DNA of 64,000 nt from the NCBI GenBank assembly GCA_002794775.1, contig NBAY01000020.1, forward strand, positions 310,001 to 374,000, written 5' to 3'. This DNA is from Porodaedalea pini. Taxonomy: Eukaryota > Basidiomycota > Agaricomycetes > Hymenochaetales > Hymenochaetaceae. Numbering within the stretch: the stretch's first letter is position 1; each line of letters begins with the position of its first letter. Under the pieces are notes generated by a model. It searched no databases. It saw nothing but the letters and a program-made list of their open reading frames with translations, and was not told where the DNA came from. Below, in pieces: positions 1 to 17,193 of the stretch. The position numbers and the translations under genes are program-made.

Positions 1-2701
1 GCGAGTTGTTGATCAGCTTCAAGCAGTTCTATATAAGGATGTAGAGCTGGAGAATGCTATCCGTGTCTGCCACCCTTCATTCATTGACTTCATGAGTCAG
101 GAGACACGCTCTGTTCAGTTTTGGACAAGGCCTCAGGAGCTCGATCTCAGAATCGCCATGAGGTGTTTGCAGATAATGAAAGAAAGCTTATGCTTTAATA
201 TATGTCATTTCGAGACTTCTTATCTAGCGAATAAGGATGTTCCTGACCTGCATCTTGCGATTGCTGCAGCGATCTCACGGGCATTGAGTTACAGCTGTCT
301 TTATTGGATGAGTCATATCCAATCAACAGATGCATCTCAGCAAGAGGAGCTTTTCAGCTTAGTTGAAGGTATTCTCTGCAGCGAGATATCACTCTATTGG
401 CTTGAAGTGTTGAGTCTTCTGCAAGAGCTGAAGAAGGGCATTCAGATTTTATCAAAAGCAATTGCATTTTTCACCAACACAGAATTGAAAGCAATAGCTT
501 CAGAACTCTTCCGCTTTGTTTCAGCATTTCATGATCCGATTTCAACCAGCACTCCACATATCTACATCTCTGCTCTTGCTTGGCTTCCCTCTGAGTGTCT
601 TCTCGCTCAAAGAAATTGTGCGGCTCTCATTGGCCGAACACCTATCGGACAAGGCAAAAGCATGCACTGGCCCGGTGCATTATTGACGATCCCGGAAATT
701 GGAATGGTCAGGGCCATTGCATGCTCTTCAGATGGAATGCATATTGCCTCTGGGACTCAAGAAGGAATAGTTTGTGTTAGGGATGCACAGACAGGTAACC
801 TTAAGGGTCCCCCGATGAAGGGTCATACCGGTCAGATCACTTCTCTTGCTTTCTCTCCGGACGGAAAATTTGTTGCTTCAAGTTCGCATGATCAAACTAT
901 ACAGATTTGGGATGTTGAGACCGGAATACCCACGGGTGATGCCCTCAGAGATCATGCAGATTGGTCCAGGTCTATAACTTCTGTTGCATTTTCTCCCAAC
1001 GGAAAGTGTATCGTCTCTGGCTCAGATGACGGAACTATCCGAATCTGGGATGTAGAGACAGGAAAACTGGCCAAAGAGCCAGTCCAAGGCCATGCAGGTA
1101 GTATTAGATCTGTCGCAGTCTCTCCTGATGGGAAGCACATCGTCACAGGCTCCGACGAAAAAGTTATTCAGATTTGGGATGCAGAGAGTGGTGAAGCTGT
1201 GGGTAAACGACTTGAAGGGCATACAAACTGGGTTGTCTCACTTGCATACTCCCCTGACGGGACGAATATTGTGTCGGGATCATACGACAAAACTGTTCGA
1301 CTTTGGGACGCGGCGACTGGAAAGCCGTTAAGAGAGCCATTTATAGGCCACACGGATTACGTTAATTCTGTTGCGCACTCGCCCGATGGAAAGCTCGTAG
1401 TCTCGGCCTCGACAGATAAAACCATCAGGATATGGAATGTAAAGACCGGCGAGCTTGTAGGAAGGCCACTTAAAGGACATACAGACTGGGTTATGTCTGT
1501 TGCATTCTCTCGTGACGGGAAGCACGTTGTATCTGGTTCGCACGATAAATCTATCAGAATCTGGGATCTTGAGACCGGAAATTTTGGAGAAGAGACACTT
1601 AAGGGTCGAGTCACATCCGTCGCATTCTCTTCGGATGGAAAATATGTCGCCTCTGGTTCAACCGAAAATATTGTTCAATTATGGGACGCAGGAACTGGCA
1701 AACTTGTAAAGCAGCCATTCGAAGGTCACAGCCGTTGGGTCAACGCTGTTGCATTTTCGAAAAGTGGAATATATATAGTCTCTGGTTCAGACGATATGAC
1801 TATTCGGATTTGGGACGTAGACACGCACACTCCTGTTGGCGAACCAATTACAGGCCATTCGGGTTGGGTCAAGTCTGTGGACTTCTCTCGAGACGGAAAA
1901 AGGATTGTTTCCGGCTCAGTGGACAAGACTGTCAGGGTCTGGGATGTAGATACTGCGAAGCCTGTGGGAGGGCCACTCGAAGGCGATAGTGATTGGGTTA
2001 ACTCGGTTGCATTCTCTCCCGATGGAAAGCATGTCGCTTCCGGCTCGGACGACTCAACCATTAGGATCTGGGATATAGACAATAGTAGTCTTGTAGGGGA
2101 ACCACTCACGGGACACGCAGATCCTGTTCTTTCCGTGGCGTACTCTCCTGATGGAACGCACATTGCCTCTGGCTCCATGGATGGAACCATCCGCATTTGG
2201 AATGTCGAGTCTGGCACTCATATCACAATCTTTGACTACGCAGGTGCAATCCGTTCTGTGGCGTACTCCCCCGATGGCAGGCGCCTCGCTTCTGGCTCAG
2301 ATGGCGGACATATCCAGATCTGGGACGCACAGTCCGGCGACTCTGTAGGGGAACCATACATTGGCCACACCGCTCACGTGGTGTCTGTTGCATATTCGCT
2401 TGATGGGAAGAGGATTGTCTCTGGCTCGAACGATGGAACCATTCGCATCTGGGAGGCAGAACGTAGCGCCGGGGATTACGTCACGGATATTGACGGAGTT
2501 CCCCCTTCCTCCGTTCCTGATGATGGCTGGATTAGGACGTCCGAAGAAGCACTACTGTTGTGGGTGCCGCTGGAATACCGGAATGGTGTTTGCGATACGT
2601 GCTCCTTATGCATCCCGCCAGATGCCCTGGGCCATCCCGTGCGAGTTGACTGGTCCAGACTCTGCCACGGCACTTCCTGGACGGACATCAAGCAGAAGTG
2701 A
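1..2701 (+). CDS. NLR-like WD40 repeat protein, 3' part (5' end outside window)
   Basis: The frame is open from base 2, 30 codons before the first ATG at 92, so the gene starts upstream of the window. The first residues (VVDQLQAVLYKDVELENAI, then HPSFIDF) match the stretch that follows the NACHT domain in basidiomycete NACHT-WD40 proteins. About 14 WD40 repeats follow from about base 680 to 2460, each with GHT/GHS-type starts, FSPDGK and IRIWD cores, enough for two seven-bladed propellers. The C-terminal tail (DGWIRTSEEALLLWVP, then CDTCSLCIP) is the usual end of this family. By family knowledge these are cytosolic STAND NTPases of fungal innate immunity or self/non-self recognition, with the WD40 part as sensor. 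The repeats are very alike, as in HET-E-type homogenised propellers. The related gene at 39.6-42.2 kb keeps the NACHT part but lacks the propeller. Stop is TGA. Confidence 0.9.
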   Translation, partial: RVVDQLQAVLYKDVELENAIRVCHPSFIDFMSQETRSVQFWTRPQELDLRIAMRCLQIMKESLCFNICHFETSYLANKDVPDLHLAIAAAISRALSYSCLYWMSHIQSTDASQQEELFSLVEGILCSEISLYWLEVLSLLQELKKGIQILSKAIAFFTNTELKAIASELFRFVSAFHDPISTSTPHIYISALAWLPSECLLAQRNCAALIGRTPIGQGKSMHWPGALLTIPEIGMVRAIACSSDGMHIASGTQEGIVCVRDAQTGNLKGPPMKGHTGQITSLAFSPDGKFVASSSHDQTIQIWDVETGIPTGDALRDHADWSRSITSVAFSPNGKCIVSGSDDGTIRIWDVETGKLAKEPVQGHAGSIRSVAVSPDGKHIVTGSDEKVIQIWDAESGEAVGKRLEGHTNWVVSLAYSPDGTNIVSGSYDKTVRLWDAATGKPLREPFIGHTDYVNSVAHSPDGKLVVSASTDKTIRIWNVKTGELVGRPLKGHTDWVMSVAFSRDGKHVVSGSHDKSIRIWDLETGNFGEETLKGRVTSVAFSSDGKYVASGSTENIVQLWDAGTGKLVKQPFEGHSRWVNAVAFSKSGIYIVSGSDDMTIRIWDVDTHTPVGEPITGHSGWVKSVDFSRDGKRIVSGSVDKTVRVWDVDTAKPVGGPLEGDSDWVNSVAFSPDGKHVASGSDDSTIRIWDIDNSSLVGEPLTGHADPVLSVAYSPDGTHIASGSMDGTIRIWNVESGTHITIFDYAGAIRSVAYSPDGRRLASGSDGGHIQIWDAQSGDSVGEPYIGHTAHVVSVAYSLDGKRIVSGSNDGTIRIWEAERSAGDYVTDIDGVPPSSVPDDGWIRTSEEALLLWVPLEYRNGVCDTCSLCIPPDALGHPVRVDWSRLCHGTSWTDIKQK

Positions 2702-3250
2702 AAGTGTAATATGTACGTGTATTTACTCACTGATCGCGCAGATTTTGACTGACCGAGCCTAGAATGAAAATGCTGCACGCGTGTAAGGAGGAGAAAGCAT
2801 CCAGTGGCACGAGACTATAGTTGATAGCACGAATATATCTGTATAGGCGCCGTAATTTCGCCAGCTGCGTTCAACACGGAGCGAGCCCAAATAGCTGAGC
2901 GAATGATTAGCTGGTGATTAAGGCTGAGAATATAAGACTGATGAAACATGGTGTCTTCACTTTAGAATTGGCATATTAGACAGACTTTAGAAACCAGAAT
3001 CAATCAAACACATCAAATTAACTCACGCCAACATCTGAGAGCCTTCATCGAGGTATGTTCATTTGCGTGCAAAGTTGCACAGAATAGTAGAAGGAAAAGT
3101 TAGAAAAAATCAAAACAACTCCAAATATCTGCGTTTATCTGCGCTCGCGTGGATAGCACGTGCGCACACGTCTCAACTCTCTGACTTGACCATCTTTCAC
3201 TCAAAACATCTTGGAATCGCCCGGACCAAGCTAAACACGAAGATAGACAA
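2702..3250. other. Intergenic, no gene seen
   Basis: This holds the 3' flank of the WD40 gene and the upstream region of the CUE gene. I see no coding frame supported by family similarity and no RNA gene. Confidence 0.5.
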
Positions 3251-4409
3251 ATGAGCGAAGTCGTCAACGTCGTCGTCGCGCTTGCCGTGATTGTCTTCGT
3301 CGTGCGCTGGGCGACGTCCTCGCGCGAGACACCCGAGGAAAGGAGCGTGCGGAGCGCGCTTGGGTTCAGGCCGAAGAACGTTACACCTGAGATGGTGAGC
3401 AGTACCGTTTCATTCTGTTCATCATGCATCGTGCAAAATAGAGTGCTTTCGTGCTTACGGTTTTCATTTTTATGGGGTGCTTTTGGTTTACGTAGTCAGA
3501 TACGGTCTCGAGCATGTTCCCCGATATGCCAAAGTAATGAGTTCAAATCGAATGCAACCGTCAATGAGGTATCTATTGGTGCTAATGAATGAATCTTCTG
3601 GACCCGTAGAGAGAATATCCATTATGACCTCCTCCGGACGGGCAGCGTCGAGATGACGACGAACAAGATCATCGAGCGTGGATTCTTAGACCCAGTACGT
3701 GCCGTCTTCCTGTCCTCGCCTCCTACGTCCAATCCTACCCTAATCCATCCTCGACATCGCTTAATCCTGTTTTCTTGCTCGACGACTAACTCGAATACGT
3801 GCGACGTGCAGCCTCCACCAGCATACTTCCGTATCTATCCCCGCACCGAGGATCAACAACAGCAACAGCAACAGCCCGCGCCCCATCCAACAGCGCGCAC
3901 CTCGAACACCACCGCCTCACCCGCATCTCTGCCCTCCTCTTCCTCAACTACTAAATCTGCACCATCCCTCATCTCGCGATATCACCTCGAAAACCGTCTC
4001 TCCGCTGCCCAAAGTAGCGGTGGTGGTGTGGAAGGAGGGGCAGTGATAATAGACTCGCCAGAGCAGGCAGGCGGGAAAGCTGCATGGGAGGCGACGCCCG
4101 AGCGGCGCGAGGCGAGTTTGCGCGAGCGCAAGGCACAGATGGTATTAGCCGCACGAAAGTACGTCCGTTGTCTTTCTCCAGCTCTTAAGCTTGAATATTA
4201 TTATTTTCCTTTCATCTCTCATTTTTTCTCTTCTTCATATCCGTCTTTCCCGAACTCGCGTTTCATCTCTCATGCCGGTCCTTTTTGCCTTTTCCTTCTC
4301 CTCTTCATCTCTCCTTCAATGAATCATCAATGTTCTGACTTTTTCTATTTTCTGCTTTTGTCCCTCATCTAGACGAATGCTCGAACAGCAGAAGGCTGCC
4401 TCATCGTAA
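3251..4409 (+). CDS. CUE-domain membrane protein, Cue1/Cue4-like
   Basis: Five exons: 3251-3394, 3496-3533, 3610-3694, 3812-4158, 4373-4409, giving 216 aa with all phases consistent. Residues about 5-21 form a hydrophobic N-terminal anchor (VVNVVVALAVIVFVV). Residues about 45-88 are a CUE domain: TPEM, then SDTVSSMFPDMP and DLLRTGSVE, ending IIERGFL. A PPPPAY motif, a glutamine run and a Ser/Thr-rich linker come next, and then a charged C-terminal helix (REASLRERKAQMVLAARKRMLEQQK split over the last intron). Family knowledge: CUE domains bind ubiquitin or monoubiquitinated partners, and yeast Cue1 anchors the E2 enzyme Ubc7 at the ER membrane for ER-associated degradation. The anchor-CUE order fits Cue1/Cue4. 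Whether it binds an E2 is inference. The start is the first ATG in frame with the anchor. Confidence 0.85.
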
Positions 4410-4989
4410 TCCAGCTGGGGGCGTTCTCATCAGGTCTCAAATCCGGATAAACCGTTCCACCGTTCCTCTCTTCACCGCTCTCCTCCATGATGTGCTTCCA
4501 CCACTACCACCAATATTCACTCACACCGTACGTAGGTGTCCGTCCCTCGATCAAGCTTGGGTTGAGTTCCACGTAGCCCGTTACGAGGTTGAAACGACTC
4601 CAAACCCTTACAGTAAAAGCTGTCTTTTCGCCTTCAATTTTTCGATTTTTATTTTGCTTTGGGGTTTAGGCAATGATAATATTGCTTATCATCGTTTGGA
4701 TTTTGCGTGTTGATATTAACTCTGAGCGCTCTCTCCCTCGCCCTCCAGTCACTCTCCGGTCTCAATATCATATCTGACGGTTGACGAAAGGATCATTAAT
4801 ATTGGAGCCTTTTCACTTTTAGGAAGCGGATGAAGAGGGAAAAAAGCGTGCAATGAACGATGGGTGATGGGTGATGTACATTATATATTAAGAACAGCAA
4901 GTAGAACAGGTCTGATCTAGAGAGTTTAGTTCAAGGCCGATAGAACGAAGGACCTCCAAACCAAACTAGTTATCTTTTATCTATCCCGA
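4410..4989. other. Convergent intergenic region
   Basis: The CUE gene and the glutamine-synthetase-like gene end toward each other here. The sequence is T/A-rich with no supported gene; expected to hold both 3' UTRs. Confidence 0.5.
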
Positions 4990-6769
4990 CTAAAACATCT
5001 TGACCAACTTGATCATCGCCTCCTCCGGCGTCGGCGCCTTCAGCTGCTCATCCAACGTCTTCAAGGAAAAAAATCGAAAAAGAAAATCAATATAGAATCA
5101 GTATCTCAGACGACTCGACGATAGAATATTAAGAGAGAGTCCGGAATCGCACCTTGTTAACGCTGAGATACGACCTGACGAATTCCTCGCCCAAAGTGCC
5201 CTTCAGAATGCCGTCCGCCTCGAGCGCGGCGCGCGCCTCCTCAAGCGTCAGCGGCATCCTTTGCGTCACGCCGTGCTCCTCCCTCTCCTCCGGACTAATC
5301 TCGCTAGCGGAGACAGAGAGCCCGACAGCCGTGAGGGGCGTGCGGGAGCGCACGCCCGCCATACCCGCGCTGAGGAGCGCGGAGGCAGCGAGGTACGGCG
5401 AGGCCGTCCCGTCAACGCACTTCACCTCGAAATGGTAATCCGCGTCGCCACCAGAGGGGGAGGCACCGCGCCCGGCAAGCCGCACGGGCGCCTCGCGATT
5501 GTCACGCCCCCACGCGACCCACGTCCCGCCGCTCCACGCGCCATCCGCCATGCGCGCATACGACGCAGGCGTGGGGAGTGTGAGCGCGAGCGCTGCGGGG
5601 AGGTGCGCAAGGAGACCGGCAAGGAAGGCAGATTGGAGGGCGGTGAGGCTGACGCGGGGTGGGGAGGAGACGCGCACGGGTGCTGGTGTGTGGGTGGAGG
5701 CCCAATGGGGAGAGGAGGAGGTGAGGGAGATGTGGGTGTGCGCTGCGGTGCCGCCTGTGTATGCGTGCGTTTTAGATGGGACGCGTGAGAGGAGGGAGGA
5801 GACGTACAGCTGTTGCTGAAGACGCGCGGAGCGAGTGTTGCGCGCATGCCGTGCTTCGCTGCGAAATTCATGATGATTTCGCGCGTTGTGACGAGCGCGT
5901 CGCAGGCTTGGAGAGGTGGGAGCGGGCCCGTCACGATTTCAAACTGCAATAGGAGCACGGGCCCGCATTATAGCTATCCATCCCCGGAGCAAAGAGAAAG
6001 CAGCTCACCTGTCCCGGAGCGGCCTCGGCATGATACATCTGCAGCTCAATGCCCGCCTTCTCTAGCGCGTCTGCAATCTCCTCCAGCGCACGCGTCTCCG
6101 CACTCCCCGCACAAATAGCCGGGCTCTCTGACCATCCGTAGTCATTGACGGCCTCGATGGGGTCGACGGACTTGAGGAAGATGACCTCCGTCTCGAATCC
6201 CACCAAGAAGTCCACGCCGTCCGTCTTCTTCGCCTCTCTTCCATCCGTGTTAGTAAGCCATTCTTCGCGAAGACGAAGACGAAGACGCGGATGACTCACT
6301 CGACGACGCGCCGGAGAAGAGTGCGCGGACATAGCGCCGCCGCGAACGACGAGGCGTCGGCGGCGGCCTCCTTCTCCTCGAACCATCCGAGCACACTTGC
6401 GTGCCCCGGTGCGTACGGAAGGAGGCGCGCAGACGAGAGGTCCGGCGCGTAGATATACTCGCCCGTCGCGGTGAACCCATCCGCGAGCGTGAGGTACACG
6501 ATCCCCAGCGCGACTTTACCTAATTGAATCCCGCCATGATCATTATATCTCACTTCTCCATGAACATCCCCGATTTCGTTCGTGCTTGTATACGCCTCGG
6601 GCGATCCCGACCCACTTTTTGCTGCTGAGCCGGTGACGAGCTTCCTGAAGTGCGCAATCGGGACGACGCGGTAGCGGACGGAATTGGCGAGGTCGACCCA
6701 GACGACGCGCACGAAGCGCACTCGGGGATCCTCAAGCACGTTCAGCGACGGCGCTGGCATAGCTAACAC
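4990..6769 (-). CDS. Glutamine-synthetase-like protein (GS-I/FluG C-terminal type)
   Basis: Exons on the minus strand: 6769-6616, 6519-6300, 6237-6009, 5943-5808, 5754-5153, 5058-4990, giving 469 aa, the usual size of a glutamine synthetase type I-like enzyme. An N-terminal beta-grasp part begins with VRFVRVVWVDLANSVRYRVVP. The catalytic part has FETEV (metal-binding glutamates), GTAAHTHIS (equivalent of the GxGxHxH loop), RDNREAPVR (the NRxxxxR equivalent) and a CVDGTASPYLAASALL segment. In fungi this architecture is close to the C-terminal half of FluG and to stand-alone GS-like ligases; I cannot say whether it makes glutamine or a gamma-glutamyl amide. The 96-nt stretch 6520-6615 has good splice sites (GTGGGT / TTAG) and is in frame, so it could be retained, adding 32 residues that do not resemble the family. 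The start could also be the ATG three codons later. Confidence 0.85.
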
Positions 6770-7350
6770 ACTACTGATGATGGACGTTGTTGAAGAGAGG
6801 GCTGAGATAAGAAAGATGGAGCGCTAGCGCTGCGGACTTTTGACTCGGTTATGGCGGACTCGGACATCATGCATCATGGCCGCTAGTAAAGTGCTTCCGT
6901 CCTGCTGCGGCTGTTCACTATATATACATCCACCGCTCTTCAAGTAAGTAAAAAAATATGCAGATTCTGCTGGTCATACACATGTACATGACAGGCGTAG
7001 GGTATTCACATCCGATTTGCCAAAAGGTATAATAAATGCAACAACACTTGAGAAAGGGAAAAAGAATGGAAAAACGAAGCGAACCCGTAAAGCCAGGCTG
7101 AATGGCCTTCGCAAAAACAATATAAAAGAGTGATACCCATCTTTCTTCCATCCTGCCTCCCTTTTCTCTATTTTCCCAATAAAGATGCAATGACCGATAG
7201 CGCAATCCGGCGCGCGAAGAGTGACGGCGTCGCAGCCACTAGCTTGTATAACTCTCTGGATCTATAGACGACAAAGGACGCTTCGGAGTTCTCGTCTTCG
7301 TCTCCTATCTTGATAACTCGTACATAATGTGAACGTGTCACGATGTCGTT
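6770..7350. other. Intergenic, upstream of GS-like gene, downstream of reductase gene
   Basis: No supported gene. It contains the promoter side of the GS-like gene and the 3' flank of the reductase gene. Confidence 0.5.
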
Positions 7351-9915
7351 TTACCACCCGAATACCCTACAAACAGACCCTGTCAGCGCCTTTTTTTCTT
7401 TGCACATCTCCAGCAAAAAGGATAAAAATAAATCGAGACAGCGAAAATAAGGGAGAAGAGTGCGCTTGTATGTGTATGCAAAGCATAACGTCAACCCGCA
7501 TACTCATTCAAATTTCAAATAAATAAAAAATGAAAGGAAGCAAACACAACTCACTCCTCATGCACCTCAACACCCCCACACGCCCTCCGTCCCTCCCCAT
7601 CCACCTTCCTCTCCGCGCGTCTCACGTCCTCCACCAGCTCCGCAGGCCCACACACGCCCACTGCGACGCCACGCGCTCTCCCCGCCCTTCCCCCGAGCGC
7701 AGAAGTGAGGCGGACGAGCCCGTCGAGGGTACGCGGCAGCACGGGACGGCCTGCGTGTACGGAGAGCGAGGGCGCGAGGGATGCGAGGTAAGCTGCGGAG
7801 GAAGACGGGGATGGAGAGGATTTTGACGGAGAGGAAGGGGCGCGAGAGTAGAAGATGGAGATCTTGAGGAGGACGCCTGGGAGGGGCGATACCGCTTCGA
7901 GCAGCGCGGAGAAGGTCGGGAGGAGCGGTGTGATCGAGGCTGGTCGAGCGCGTCAATAATCAGTAAACATCGATTTTTTTTAATGAAGAGAAAGAAAGGC
8001 GGAAAGAAGGGAGACAACTTACCCTGGTCCTGCGTGATCCATATAATCTCGATGAACTTGAGTGCGGATTTGCCCGCGCACAGAACCTGCACGATTTCCT
8101 CCGCCTGGCTCAGCACGAACGTGATGCCGCTCCCGCCGCCGACGAGCATCACAGAGGAGAAGCTCGCCATCACCATATTGCCCAGACCGCCTGTCACCCG
8201 CCAGGGAAAATCAATCAGTACTGTATCGCGAGTCACGATTCTCACTGCATATTGTAAAATAGACAGCGCAAAGTGAGTACATACCATACGGACCCTCAAC
8301 GATCACCCGCATCTCGCGTACCGTCCCGTACCCACACTCCACCGGATAATACCCTGTGCGGCTCGCAGCATCATACAACCTCTCCGTCCATCCGCCCGCC
8401 TTCTTCACAAGCAGCATCATCCCCGCCCCCGTCTCTGCAAACTCCGATTTGCTCGCATTAGCAATTGTGAACGGATGCGCAACGCTCCACCCAACAACCC
8501 CCATCTCCGTCGAAAGCACGCGCAGCCGCACGTGCTGCCCCGCGCGCCAGCCGGATCTGATTGCGGGCACCTCTATGCGCACGAGTCCCAGTTCCGGGAC
8601 GGATTTAATGCGTGCAGTACAGATTCGTGTCTTGACAATCCGCATGAGGTGGTCGAGCGCGTAGATGCATGCACCAAGCACGACCCATTTGATGCAGCCG
8701 TCTTCGTGGAAGCAAAGCTGTGCAAACGAAGTCAAGGTGTGTAATGGAAAAACGGAGAGTGTAGACTTACTGCAATAAGGAAGAAGAGGTATCCGACGAC
8801 GTGTGAGAACAGGAAGACGTCGTATGCTTTGTTGCGAACCCAGCCCAGGGAGCCGAAGTAGAGTAGCTCAATCCCAACCAAAGCAATCGTGCCGTGGATG
8901 ACGAACGGCTTTCGGAACTCCTCGGAAAGTGTCTTCTCGATTGCCCATTTGTAGACTGAGGTATTCTTCAGTTGAAGCCTCTTACACACAAAATTAATTC
9001 AGGAATAAAGCTCACTGTATCCGATGGCATGGATGTTTGCACTGACAAAAGAAACGATGCCCACCCAGCGATGGAGGAAGTTCAACTAATCAAACCAATG
9101 ATAAGTGAGAATTTTTGTTCCGAGAACTTTTTAAAGACGAAAAGACGAACCCTTTCATAGCCCATTCCAACGAACATGCCGACCAGGCTGTTCTTTGTCG
9201 CAAAAGCAATAGTGACGGGAATCAATCCAGTCGCGAACCAGCCGACGCGTACTGAGTCCGTCAGAGGGTTTCCATCCAAGACAAACGAGAGGGTGATAAT
9301 AGCAGCGATGAAGAGCACGGCAATCGTGAGCTTTCCAACGGACTTTCCAGGCGCGACGGCGTACGCAAATATCGAGGAGACAGGGTGGAGGATCGTCGAG
9401 AACGCAGGGACATGCGCCGGCGGGTTCGGACGGCCAGAGAAGCCCCGCCCGCTCTTCCTGCCCTTCTCTATCGAGTATTCATGCATCGCGAGTGTATGCG
9501 ACTGGTCCGTTGTGTAGTCCTTGAGCGTCGCGTCGGTGTATTGGCGACGCAGGCGCTCCGCAGGCGACGGCGCGTGCACCCGCGTCCCGCGTTTCGCGGA
9601 TGACCCGCCGTACAGCAGCTGCCCGCGCTTCCACTCCGAGAACCGCGAGAAGCGCGCAATGGCGCGCGGGAGCGCTGCGAGGAAGAAGAGGGCGACGACG
9701 CAAAGGAGGGCGATGTCGAGCCAGTAAATGATGAGCTCGTCCATGTCCATGCCCGTTGACTCGGCGTGTCCACCTGCTACGCCAGCAGCAGCAGCACCAG
9801 TAGAAGAAGTAGAAGAAGCACTTGCAGCAGCGACCGAACCCGTCATAGCCGTAGGAGTTGCAGAAACGTAGGTGACGGCGGTGACCGTCAAGGGATTAAC
9901 GACGATGGCGCTCAT
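7351..9915 (-). CDS. Ferric/cupric-chelate reductase (FRE/NOX superfamily)
   Basis: Seven exons: 9915-9151, 9085-9016, 8955-8771, 8717-8285, 8190-8023, 7939-7555, 7366-7351, giving 673 aa. The last exon is only 16 nt and supplies the terminal VFGW typical of the family. An Ala/Ser/Thr-rich extracellular N-terminus precedes a first membrane segment (IIYWLDIALLCVVALFFLAA). A ferric-reductase membrane core follows, with heme-ligand histidines in the NFLHRW, NIHAIGY, VIHGTIA and FSHVVGY segments. The cytosolic part has an FAD-binding HPFTIA motif, EGPYGG at a splice junction, an NADPH-binding LVGGGSGITF loop and a C-terminal GVCGP motif. Family role: transmembrane electron transfer from NADPH through FAD and two hemes to extracellular Fe3+ or Cu2+ chelates, feeding high-affinity metal uptake. 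The start is the only ATG that gives the N-terminal domain in frame. Substrate preference is not visible. Confidence 0.93.
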
Positions 9916-10570
9916 CTCGAGTTTTTGACTAGTTTGTATACACGCGACAACCTATAAGTGAGAGACCAGCAAACGAAAGTATGTCGATGAGAGAGCGAAA
10001 GAGCCTATGCGTGCTAGCCGCGAGGAGAGAAGCAAAGAGTGAGAAATGCAATAAAAGAGCGGAACAGGGGAGGAAAACGCGTATGAGAGGAGAGCCACGC
10101 CCAGAGCACGAGCATTATATATATTGTTAGCACGGAACGCGCATTACTGACATGAGGCCGCAGCAGCCACTATTTTTGTCCTTTTAATCTGCAAAGTGAA
10201 CACCAGAAAGAACGAATCGGCACAAGTACAACAAATTCTTGCTATTCCGAGCATATTTGTCGTCAAGCAGTATATTTTGTGCGGGATATCGCCAGAGGAG
10301 ACCAACAAGAGAAGCCAAGCTCGTTATTTCTTGTTGAACCGGAAGTCGTTGAAGCCGAGGAGGAAGAAGCCGGCAGCCAGTTGAAATGAAGGGAGAGTTC
10401 GCACGATTCCGCTCCCTTTGCGCTGCCTCGTTACCTGATTTTGCTACTCTGATATTGCACTTTATATTCAAATACCGACGCTCCTCCATCTTCATACCGC
10501 GTTTCTACAGATGAATCCCTCTGAAATCTCCAAGGTGAGACACTAACGAGAGGAAGCGAAAAGGAAGTTA
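9916..10570. other. Intergenic between reductase 5' end and AROM 3' end
   Basis: It holds the reductase promoter and the AROM 3' flank. No supported gene or RNA. An AT-rich stretch is present near 10110. Confidence 0.5.
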
Positions 10571-15675
<5,105 letters not shown>

Positions 15676-17193
15676 GGCTGGACTGAAAACTCGAGCGCGC
15701 TGCTGGGGCCGACAACGAGAAGCGGGTATTGAGTGAACAAATTTCGTCGATGAAAAGCCGACAAATGCCGAACTGTTCCTTCCGTTCGACTCGCTTTATA
15801 CGCTCTCTTCCACCTCAGCAGGGCTTGCGTAACGATGCGTAGTGCTCGCAAGCGCTGGCAGTGGTACGGTAAGGCCTCGCAGAGCAGAGCGGAACGTTGA
15901 TCATCATCTTGATACTTGATATAGCTTCACAAGGACAGATCTAGAGTTGCGGTCAGCGGTTTGTGGCCTACGGTCGTCCGGATTAGGAAACACTCGACTT
16001 GAGAAACGAGCGGCCGCATTCATTCTTGACATTGTAAGTCTCCGTGAAGCTAGATATGCTGTAAGAAACCTTGAAATGATTATATCTACATGTTCTTCAG
16101 GCGATTCATGCGTATCTTAAATCCAGATTTATGACATCCATCTGGATTTTGTATTTTTCAGGACTCAGATGAACGAAGATCGACTTGGATTCGGACGATG
16201 AGTATGTTCTATTAGACGAACACTTCCAAGTTTCGTCTCTCTCTTCTTCTCCTTGTTCTCAATCCTGCCAGTGCATGAGTCAGAAACAAATTACAAAATC
16301 CACTCGTGCCCTCTAGCGACTCTTCGTCCTCGTCCGACCTTCGGACCTCCAATTTTCCTCCTCCTCTTGTCCGATATATAACGAACGACCTCAGACGCCT
16401 TTCGAGTGTCCTCGAGTCATCTCCTATTCCAGGACTCATCCCTTATCTCTCACCCAGCCATCTGAGTCAATCCTGAGGTGTCACCCGAAATACAACGACG
16501 GATACACTGGTTCTAGAAGATGAATGCAACACCTCAAGTTGACATCGAGGATTCGATGTTCTATGTGTGCGTGAGCCACGAGGTTGAAGCGCCTGTTGAG
16601 TGAGTATGGGATGTCCTGATGCATTTGCCGTGATGAATGGTACGTAGTACATATTCACGCGACTCTCATTGCAGACTTCTTTTCTCCAAGTACTTACCTG
16701 ATCTTACTGTCTTGTCTTTTGTTTGGATAGGAACCTGCTTGTGTGGGGTTTCCATTTGCCTGTCACCCTCGTCGACCTCATGCACCACCGATTCTCATGG
16801 GGTATCTCCAATCCTTCTCGGATATTGCGGATCATCCACTCACAGACGCCCATTCGAAGGCTCGAATGGAGTAAAGCCGCCGCGGACGTGGATGCGATAT
16901 GAGATGTGGGAGGCATTTGATGGCTTCCAAGTGGATTTTGGGGATGTAAAGAGAGGCATGTGAGACCATGAGGTCTGAAAGTAGCAAGTCAATGCTCAAG
17001 GTTAGCCTCGCGGAGAAAGGTTGAGCTGGTAAGCGCGCATAGAATACGAACAAAGGTTGTTCTTATGCTCACAGGTTAGGTGCTCATCAGACAAGCTGCG
17101 AAAAAAAAATCCAACGTGGTTTACATGAGGGCTTGTGCTCTGATGTCTTCATAAGGTCGCCGCCATCTGAGCTCCTCCCCCTCATCCACCACT
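15676..17193. other. Divergent intergenic region between AROM and a membrane-protein gene
   Basis: 1.5 kb with no convincing gene. Short open frames on both strands have no recognisable family signature. It should hold the AROM promoter at its left end. Confidence 0.4.
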
